Positions 21,701 to 28,136 of a stretch of 28,136 nt of DNA are shown here, piece by piece. Made by a program: the position numbers and the translations under genes. Location: NCBI GenBank assembly GCA_000310025.1, contig FN648555.1, positions 32,070-60,205 of the forward strand, in the 5' to 3' direction. Numbering within the stretch: position 1 is the first letter of the stretch; each line of letters opens with the position of its first letter. The DNA comes from Ectocarpus siliculosus. Taxonomy: Eukaryota; Sar; Phaeophyceae; Ectocarpales; Ectocarpaceae. Under the pieces are notes generated by a model. The model saw nothing but the letters and a program-made list of their open reading frames with translations, was not told the origin of the DNA and made no database searches.

Positions 21701-24700
21701 GTCGTAGGTGTCCCCCAGCCAGGCGATCGCCTCATCCACCTTGCCGGCTTTGCCCATGGCCTTGAGGATAGCCGTGTTGCACACCGTCGGCGGAGGAGGG
21801 CGGCTGATACCCAGACCAACACTGACGGCGCCACCACCATCGCCCCCTGGTGTTGATGATGACGCAGGTGACGGCGCTTGTCCCCGCCACTGCAAGGCTA
21901 AATCGCGGGCTTCGACCCACTTTCCGGCAAGACTATAGGCGAGGATGGCCTGGTTGGAAAAATCAGGGCGTAGCGCGGCGGTAGAGGGAGCGCAGCCCAC
22001 ATGAGGCTGTAGCTTGCGGGGATGTTTCGGCAAATCTTAATCTTGTGCCTTGGGCGTTCACGGGCCGAGATTTCGACCGCATAGATTCAGATTCGACGCA
22101 GGGCAATAGGGTTGGCAAGCTCCTAGCTTCCTATCTCTGGGGGAAACGAATAGTAGCCGGACACACACACGCACGCACCTCGCGGAACATGGTGTCGTCC
22201 GGCTTGAGCCCGAGCCTAATGGCCTGGTCCATGAAGTGCACCGCCCCCTCGGTGTCCCTGGCCTTGGAGCACGCGTCCATTGCCGCAGAGAGCATCTCGA
22301 TGTCCGCTACCAGCCCGGCCTGCTGCACCGCCGACATCGTCTGCAACGCAACGGTTGTTGCGTTTGAGGACGGGGGGGGGGCAGAATCATTAGCTGTGCC
22401 GGAAGTGATGGCGAGAGGTAATCACTTGTTGTGTGGTGATGGTACGTCTTAGCCGTAGGATCATGCATGCGAGGCCCAAGGTTCGCCCGGATGGATGGGG
22501 TTGGATGGGCGCGCGCAAGACGCGTGAACTCTAAGTACACGTCAACCAATTCGTGACCACAAACCACCCACCTTGGGACGAACCGCGAGAGGACTGCGTG
22601 CCTCTTGGCCCGGCACGGGACACAAGAACTCCGATCTACTGCACGGGTGGGGAATGAAAGGTATTTTCGAGAGCCGAGCCGTACCGCGTGTCCACCACAA
22701 ACCTGCATTGTAAGGCGGGCCTTGCCGGGGTACGACAATGCCTACTTATGGGTGAGGTGGGAAAGACACTTTCGAGAGCTGAGCCGTACCGAGTATCCAC
22801 ACAAACCTGCACGGTGAAGAGAGCCTTGCCCTGCTTTCTGTTGGCGCTGTAGCCCTTGAGCACAGTCTGCGAGCAAAGCCCGCACAGATGCAGGCACGAG
22901 GACATAACGAAAGGGAGTTAGTTCACGAGTTTGGCAAGCGGGGGTGCGAAAGGAGGGGATAGACGATGTAAGGCTTGCTTCGCCTGTTGTCACCCAACGC
23001 TTCCCAACGTAGACCGCAACAAACCAGACCCTCCCGGTCAAAGACATGCGCCTGCGCGCGCCGGGAGACATCGGCACCACTGCACCCCCGGGACAACAAA
23101 GAGCGGTGCAGAAGGAAAGAAAACACGCAAGTATCGTCACTCCGCGCTAGGCCGGCCTACTTTGACGCTTACCTTGTAGTCGTCCAAATCCGCCTGCAAC
23201 CCCGTCGAGCGCATGAGACTCAGCACCTCCAACCCTGCATCCGGCCTCTCGCACAGGACGCAGACCTCAAGGGCCAGCTCAAACGCAACCCGAGGAGGTG
23301 GTGTGGGAGGAGGCACCCCGCTGCTCTCGACACCGCCGGGGGCGGCGCCATTCGGTCCCCCGCTGCTTCCACGATCGCTTTCTTCGGTCCCTCCGCACGC
23401 TCGGCGGATGAGGCCGATCACACGCAGCCAGCCCTGTGTTTCGATGCAGTAGCAAAGGAAAATGGATGCTAGTTTTGAAGTGTAGGAGGATTGAGGTTCG
23501 GGAGGCGGTGGGATTGGTAGGGTGTGCCTGCAGTTGTTCCACGACGCGGGAGCAGGATATCGCACGAACGATGCAAACCACCTTCTTTTGTTTCTAAATG
23601 AAAGGGTTCAATAACACTTCAGGAGTGATTGGACTGCCGTCGACCTGGATCAGACGTCCAAGACAATCAATGCAGTATGTGCAGATGTCCACACTTTCGC
23701 AGCTGTCTCGATGGTATCGGTGGAGTCATCCACGTCGTTCACAAAACGGTCCTGGTCTGCATGTACCAATCCCGAGTCCCTGAGCGCAGAAGGGTGTAGC
23801 GGGAGTTATGCCAGGTTTGCAGGATACAAACACAATTCGGACCTGCTGCGTGGCGCCGTGTGTGAGCGAAGGAAGCACCCCTCCCGCTGCCGCTGACGTA
23901 GAAGGCTTGCGCCCGGCCAGTTGCGCCCTGGTTTGGTCCAGAGTCGCCCGTATCGCCGCCACCAGCCCCGTGTCATCTCCGTCTCCGACAGCAGCAAGCA
24001 CAGGAACAGCGGTAGCCTTCGTGGCCTTTGTGAAGTCTGGCAGGACTCTGCGACGTTTAACTCCGAACCCTTTTCCTCCTGGTCCTCTAGCTCCCCTACT
24101 CTCCGCGCCCGGCCGCCCTCGAGGGTAAACCCCACCCCGTGTACCACGGCTGTTGCTGCTGATTGCGCCGCTGCTGCGGAAGCGGCTCGACGATTTCTTG
24201 CCGCCAGATGCAACATCAACATTCGAAGTTCTAGAGCGAGTAGAGGCACTGCTACTAACCCCCGAGCCGGGGAGCGTTGGTTTCGTAGGAGCTGCTGGAT
24301 CCTTGGCCGTAGTGGAGCTGTTACTGCCGCCACCTCCCGCCACGGTTGCAGTCTCGACGGCCGCTGCTGCCATCGCGGCCTGCCGCGCCTTTGCCTCCTG
24401 GCGTCTCGCCCGCACGAGCATGCGAGCCTCTTCCAGGCGGCTAGTATGCGCCTCTTCCAGGCTTTTCTCGTCCGCGGTGGAGCTGGCCAGCATGGTCATT
24501 CCTCTAGATCGAGGGAATTGTGTTGGTGCTGGTGCTGGTGCTGCTACTGAGCCGCCTCGGTGATTGCGCCAGCTCAGACCCGCAGCAGCAAGAGGGGCGG
24601 AACAAAAGGCGACATGCCGCCCGCTCCTTGCGCTGCTCCAGCTGCTGATTCCGCATCCACCGATAACAGCAGGGATTATCATAGAGTCAACGTGCTTCGC

Positions 24701-24706
24701 AAGCAC
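15736..24706 (-). CDS. PPR-SMR organelle RNA-binding protein
   Basis: Model, on the minus strand: join of 23843-24706, 23173-23433, 22807-22866, 22179-22340, 21481-21949, 20317-20602, 19740-19896, 19053-19184, 18540-18635, 18068-18221, 17230-17440, 16736-16976 and 15736-16272. The start is 24706 and the stop 15736-15738. Phases close exactly, giving 1209 residues. Residues 1-~270 are a Ser/Ala/Arg/Gly-rich leader, probably including an organelle-targeting region; a second ATG is at 24682. Residues ~372-1015 hold about 16 P-type pentatricopeptide repeats, for example PDVITYNSAIAACASG and PNIRSYTAAIAACGRARKW. Many introns interrupt a repeat and are only resolved by splicing. Residues ~1015-1200 form a divergent SMR domain: VDVSQLPPAIAKVKARGTL, then DLVFVTGTGS, an acidic Ser/Thr/Asp insert of about 80 residues, then VLVEHLRTAFNPPL and GCLVVKVEDLETW. 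PPR proteins bind single-stranded organelle RNA base by base, and some SMR domains are endonucleases. This SMR lacks the usual DxH and GRG residues. Plastid versus mitochondrial location cannot be settled. Junction 1 (23843 to 23433) and donor 19740 (AAT|GTGGGT) are the weakest. Confidence 0.88.
16285..16310 (-). repeat. Poly-C tract before SMR exon acceptor
   Basis: The plus strand shows two G runs separated by a single A. Read on the minus strand this is a long C-rich polypyrimidine tract ending about a dozen bases before the CACAG acceptor at 16273-16274 of the last PPR-SMR exon. It probably serves as the splice-site polypyrimidine tract. The exact run length is uncertain. Confidence 0.6.
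18372..18476. repeat. Tandem imperfect duplication in a PPR intron
   Basis: A ~46-base segment (TAGGCAGCCGCCGACCTACG onward, 18372-18419) recurs in diverged form at 18432-18476 (TAAGGCAGTCGCCGACCTAG onward), 60 bases later. Both contain GCCGACCTA, GGGAYGGAG and CAAGTCGT. It lies wholly inside the intron 18222-18539 of the PPR-SMR gene. Confidence 0.7.
19480..19700. other. T/A-rich segment in a PPR intron
   Basis: Within intron 19185-19739 this part is rich in TTATTTATT and TTTGTTTTTG strings. The phrase GGTTTGGGGAC occurs twice, at about 19576 and 19626. Composition differs clearly from the GC-richer gene around it. No frame is open. It may be a remnant of an inserted element. Confidence 0.4.
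22645..22830. repeat. Tandem duplication including a PPR splice donor
   Basis: Copy 1 spans 22645-22726 and copy 2 spans 22750-22830. Both contain TTTCGAGAGC, GAGCCGTACCG, CACAAACCTGCA and CCTTGCC. Copy 2 includes the last 24 bases of PPR-SMR exon 3 (22807-22866) and its donor (minus strand GTGCAG|GTTTGTG). Copy 1 lies in the following intron and keeps the same donor-like site (CAATGCAG|GTTTGTG, at 22703|22702). It is a decayed local duplication that created a second potential 5' splice site. Confidence 0.8.
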
Positions 24707-26338
24707 GGCACGTACTGGATGAGCACGCGCTTTGCTCTGTCATGAGGAGTGCAGACACATGATCAACTTTTGACGTGATCAGCGAGGGGGTCGGAATTCC
24801 TGAGTCTCCGTGGGAAGGGTATGACCCACAAGTAAATGAAAACAGTTTGAAGACCCCCTTCACTTGCTTGTTGTGTGGCCTACTCCTCTGAGGTAGCTGG
24901 CTAGTGCCGGACAGCGCAGCCACGCAGGCCTTGCCCCAACAGCACTACAGTAGTGCCTGGTGTCAAGACGATGGCGCGGGTGCTAGCATCGTCCTGGGTG
25001 ATCGTGTCATTAGTTCCAGGTGTGACGTGCAAAACGAACAAGTGTTCCTATTGGTGCAAGTTGACGTACATAACAGCAGTACATGTACCAGTAGTCAATG
25101 GCAGATATGTCGTCGAGGGAAACGCGTGGTGCGTTGAGGCACAGCAGTAGCAGAGTCCGGGATTCATGGCCACAGGCGGGCGATAAAAATGCGCGAACGA
25201 AACGAGTTAATTCGATTTCGCACAGGTATCCGAATAACCGCACACCTGGAAAATCCTTGGGATGCGTGGCGTGCTACACTACACACTCGGCCACCTTGGT
25301 GCCATTTGTGTGGAAAGAATGGCCGGCGGCAACCTCTCTTGGCGCATGTGTTGGTGTAGATGTGCCGGTGGGATCGTGTGTGTGTGCGTCTCAAAGGTGT
25401 CCGCGATGAAAGCATTTGTGTCCTTTGGCCTGCTCTCTCTCTCTCTGAAATAGTCATACTTACGGATACTTCACCCAACAAACCCCAATTACCAATTACC
25501 AACCATAGACGAGACTACGTAGGCCTCGACCTCTTTACTTTAGATCCCTCACATCCAACTCTTAACCTCAAATGCCTTCTTGACTATAGGTAAACTAGAA
25601 TTAAGCCCGACCCTGCTCACAAAACCAAACGCACTCACTTCATTAGAACTACCCCCAAGTCTTCTTTCTCGTACACTTAAAACTAGGGTTGACTCATTGC
25701 ACGGCAATGTAGACCACATCAACGACGCGCTAAGAAACAGCATGCTGCCAGCAGCTGCATGTAGCGCTTGTTCGTAGATTTGCCTCTCTATCCATTTCGT
25801 TCCATTATTTCACCAGAGACAGCACCTCGTGATTGGATCAACCGCAGGGGCATGCTTCCTGGTGCCGACAAACTCAAGAGCTGCACTGCACTCAGCGGGG
25901 CGCCGCCAGCTCGGGCAAGGGTACCGAGATCAGCAGCCGTCCTCGCGGCAACCTCGAAACACAGCAGCAGGTGAGCAAAACACAACGAAAACCGATGAGT
26001 CTGTACCTGTATCACAATTCCAACGTACCACTCTGCTGGCACGGGCTTTGTACGACCCCCCCTCCCCGCCCCCCGCCGGTTGTCCCAATGTACCTTTTTC
26101 TCTCTGACACACCAGTAAGACGTTGGTAGATGCATCACCTCCAGCGGCGGCAGCAGCGCCAGGATATAGAATGATCATTCCCATCCTGTTCTGCAGGATA
26201 GGGGGCCTCTTGTTGAGGTTATGAACGGTCCCCCCCTCCGACTCTCACGCGGTTGCAACGATACGCGGGGTCTACTTTCTGCGTTCCTCTTTCGGGTGGC
26301 GCAACCCGCGCGCAGGGCGACGAGAAGTCGTGCGAGCT
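24707..26338. promoter_or_regulatory. Upstream region between PPR-SMR and riboflavin synthase
   Basis: These 1.63 kb lie between two divergent start codons (24706 minus, 26339 plus), so promoters of both genes should be here. No convincing TATA box is seen. A CT dinucleotide tract lies at about 25433-25447. The part at about 25450-25700 is unusually poor in G on the plus strand. A plus-strand frame with basic, Ala/Ser/Pro-rich composition runs from about 25852 to a good donor at 25972 (CAGCAG|GTGAGC). It could be an upstream exon coding a targeting peptide for riboflavin synthase, but its phase does not match any acceptor I found before 26339. Confidence 0.4.
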
Positions 26339-27604
26339 ATGTTCTCGGGCATCGTGGAGGAAATGGGATCGGTGGCCTCGCTCGTAAAGAACGACAAGGT
26401 CAAGCTCTGGGACGGCTCGGAGGGGGCCGGGGTCGAGCTCACAGTCAAGGCGAACACCGTTCTGGAAGGAGCCACGGAAGGGTGCAGCATTGCCGTCAAT
26501 GGCGTTTGCCTGACGGTCACCTCCTTCAATGACGACGAATTCAAGGTGAGCAGTTTGAGTCTGCAGAACACCGTTGGTGACAAAAAGACACCACACCCGC
26601 GTGATAACGTTTCGTTTCGTGTCGTGTCGCTTCGTTTTTTTTTCTTTTTTTTCGTGTTTGTCGTCCAGCAGGGCATATAGACGAGTTTACTAAATGAGTT
26701 TTCTGATCAGAGATTTTTCTTGTGGTACGTACAACGCAGGGTGCTCATCACGAGCGACCCCAAGTGTTTGTATGTATGCCTTCGGATGCACAAGACAGGA
26801 TGCTCACCACCTGCTACCCACGTGTTTGCATGCATGCCTCCCCGTACTCGTGCGTCTTTGTTTCCGAATGCGATCACGAAAGACGGTATCTGATAGCGCG
26901 TCCATGCACAACACAGGATGATCACCAACAGGAGTATGCCCCCAAGTGTCTGTATGTATGCCTTCCCCGTACGCCCTTCTTTTTTTCGAATGTGATCATG
27001 AGAGACGCGCTTCGATTGCGATGTATCGGTGAATACACAAAGGTGGGCCTCGCGCCCGAGACCCTCCGGAGATCAAACCTGGAAGACTTGAGGGCGGGGG
27101 ACGGGGTCAACCTTGAGAGGGCCCTGCCCGTGGACGGGCGAAACAGCGGCCACTTCGTGCAGGGGCACGTGGACAACGTCGGGACTATCCTGAGCATGGA
27201 GGCCGACGAGGACTCGCTCGTCGTCAAGGTGTGAACCACCGCGTTGGATGGAAGCGGCCGCCAGCGGATGTGCTTGTGAAGGAGCAGTCAACAGGCGCAG
27301 CCGCAGTAGCTCACGATGTGCTTCAATACGTTGTCGATCTCAAGCCCCCCGTTCCTAATGAGACCTTCCACCGTGTATTGGCCCAGAACCCCCGTCAATC
27401 CTGGCTACTCCCGGCTGTTTCTGTTCTTGCTGCCGTCACGCCGCAATTTGTCGTATCATGTGTGCACAGGTGGAAGTTCCCCAGGATTTGATTAGATATA
27501 TCGCCCCGAAGGGCTTCATCGCGGTGGATGGCACCAGCCTCACGGTGTGCGAAGTGAACAACCAAGAGTGCTGGTTCACCTTCATGCTGGTGGCCTACAC
27601 GCAG
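26339..27604 (+). CDS. ribE: Riboflavin synthase, 3' end beyond the window
   Basis: Model: join of 26339-26545, 27043-27228 and 27470-27604, all introns phase 0, giving 176 visible residues. The last exon ends at a good donor (ACGCAG|GTACCT), so at least one more exon lies beyond 28136. Riboflavin synthase converts two 6,7-dimethyl-8-ribityllumazine molecules into riboflavin plus a pyrimidine, the last step of vitamin B2 synthesis. Evidence is the diagnostic start MFSGIVEEMG, then GCSIAVNGVCLTVTSF (48-63, with the conserved Cys57 of the first barrel), PETLRRSNLEDL (74-85), GDGVNLERAL (89-98), GHFVQGHVDNVG (105-116) and, opening the second barrel, KGFIAVDGTSLTVCEV (145-160). Family proteins are about 200-220 residues, so roughly 30-45 are missing here. 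The start is placed at the family's conserved MF-GI-E. The frame is open upstream to 26225 without another ATG, so a spliced-on targeting sequence cannot be excluded. Confidence 0.93.
26737..27007 (+). repeat. ~117-base imperfect tandem repeat in ribE intron 1
   Basis: Three diverged copies share AGTGTTTGTATGTATGCCTT or close variants: a partial copy at 26737-26785, then copies at about 26786-26886 and 26903-27007. The two long copies also share ATGCACAA.ACAGGATG, CCCCGTAC and a TTCGAATG.GATCA..A.AGACG end. The last copy stops about 35 bases before the exon 2 acceptor. The repeat explains the open but meaningless frames in this intron (26546-27042). Confidence 0.75.
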
Positions 27605-28102
27605 GTACCTAGACCCCGATGCTGTGCTGCACTTACATGCTCTTGTGCGCTGTTGGAGCACCGGAATATTTTGGACCACCGGAGTATTTTGGACCTATAA
27701 TAGGCAAATTACCCTTGGTTGGCGAACCAGCGTGCTGTTTGCGAATGACTTGGCTATTCGCCTGAGTGTAGTCCGTCACTGCGGTTTGTGGGGTCTCGAC
27801 ACGCCAATCGGGGCGGGAATAAGAATGGCCGATCGGGACACCTGATCACTTGCGTGCAGTGTTGTGTTTTTTTGCTTCGGATTCGTGGCATCCACTAGGG
27901 ATTGTTATACCAAACCGACTAACGTCCATCAAACCTCCCAGATGCAATGTTGAAGGTGTTCATTGTTGTTTGTCCGTACCGGCCATCCATACCGATCCAC
28001 AATGGCCCGAGTGGTCAACACGGTTACCGTAAGCGGTGCCTGCCATGCTGAATAACAAGTAAATAGACTCTATGCCGACACCTCGCGTTCGTGCGTGTCC
28101 TT
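27605..28102 (+). other. Riboflavin synthase intron 3, no exon found
   Basis: After the donor at 27604|27605 I looked for the expected next exon (a segment resembling the second-barrel end and C-terminal helix of riboflavin synthase) and found none in any frame. The stretch is most simply intron. It contains the 18-base tandem repeat at 27659-27694. Confidence 0.55.
27659..27694 (+). repeat. 18-base tandem duplication
   Basis: CACCGGAATATTTTGGAC is followed directly by CACCGGAGTATTTTGGAC, one mismatch in 18. It lies in the last visible riboflavin synthase intron. Confidence 0.85.
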
Positions 28103-28104
28103 GT

Positions 28105-28136
<32 letters not shown>
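28103..28136. other. Terminal poly-C run, probable contig edge
   Basis: The window ends in an unbroken run of C bases after ordinary sequence. Like the start of the window, this looks like an end-of-contig or end-of-read artefact. It cuts the riboflavin synthase gene before its last exon. Confidence 0.7.

Noticed and set aside
23641-23780. Acidic minus-strand frame as an extra PPR-SMR exon
   Set aside because: It has a good acceptor (GCGCTCAG) but needs phase 2 upstream, whereas the preceding donor at 23843 is phase 0. In phase 0 it stops after 17 codons.
23921-24563. Long plus-strand frames opposite PPR-SMR exon 1
   Set aside because: Shadows of the minus-strand leader region. They have no motif, and the minus-strand frame continues in phase into PPR repeats.
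1-28136. CRISPR array, operon, prophage or insertion sequence
   Set aside because: No regularly spaced direct repeats with unique spacers, no bacterial gene packing and no transposase frame. All confident genes are spliced eukaryotic genes.

Overview
This is a nuclear genomic window from an intron-rich, flagellated eukaryote. The gene style points to a stramenopile, most likely a brown alga of the Ectocarpus type, but this is inference and no marker gene proves it. Supporting signs are many short GT-AG introns in every gene, neighbouring genes that strictly alternate between strands, CTG/CAG and GA-rich simple repeats, a P-type PPR-SMR organelle RNA-binding protein, and a trichohyalin-plectin-type coiled coil as found in motile cilia. 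The first ~330 bases and the last ~34 bases are homopolymer-rich and look like low-quality or contig-edge sequence.

Layout. (a) 1-5348 holds no gene I can name. It contains one candidate signal-anchor first exon on the minus strand (2161-2380) and weak coding-like pieces at 4243-5115. (b) 5349-12521, minus strand: an 11-exon gene for a ~581-residue basic, coiled-coil protein, a putative axonemal/basal-body component. (c) 13192-15244, plus strand: a 4-exon short-chain dehydrogenase/reductase (392 residues) with an intact cofactor motif and catalytic residues. (d) 15736-24706, minus strand: a 13-exon PPR-SMR gene (1209 residues, about 16 PPR motifs, C-terminal SMR-like domain), convergent with the SDR. 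(e) 26339-27604 and beyond, plus strand: riboflavin synthase (lumazine dismutating type), of which three exons are visible; the last exon(s) lie past the window end.

All exon joins were worked out by eye. Each model was required to have GT-AG borders, matching intron phase and continuous motif structure. For the four main genes the phases close exactly from start to stop (for riboflavin synthase, to the last visible exon). Least certain are exon 8 of the coiled-coil gene, its exact last acceptor, and the first exons of the PPR-SMR and riboflavin synthase genes.

The genes do not form one pathway. They are ordinary single-copy-style genes: motility, a reductase, organelle RNA metabolism and flavin synthesis. 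Two divergent pairs share upstream regions (coiled-coil/SDR, 12522-13191; PPR-SMR/riboflavin synthase, 24707-26338). I did not find a convincing new multi-gene system. The most rewarding points are the divergent SMR domain with a long acidic insert, a readable PPR code, a tandem duplication that copies a PPR splice donor, and a periodic repeat in the riboflavin synthase intron.
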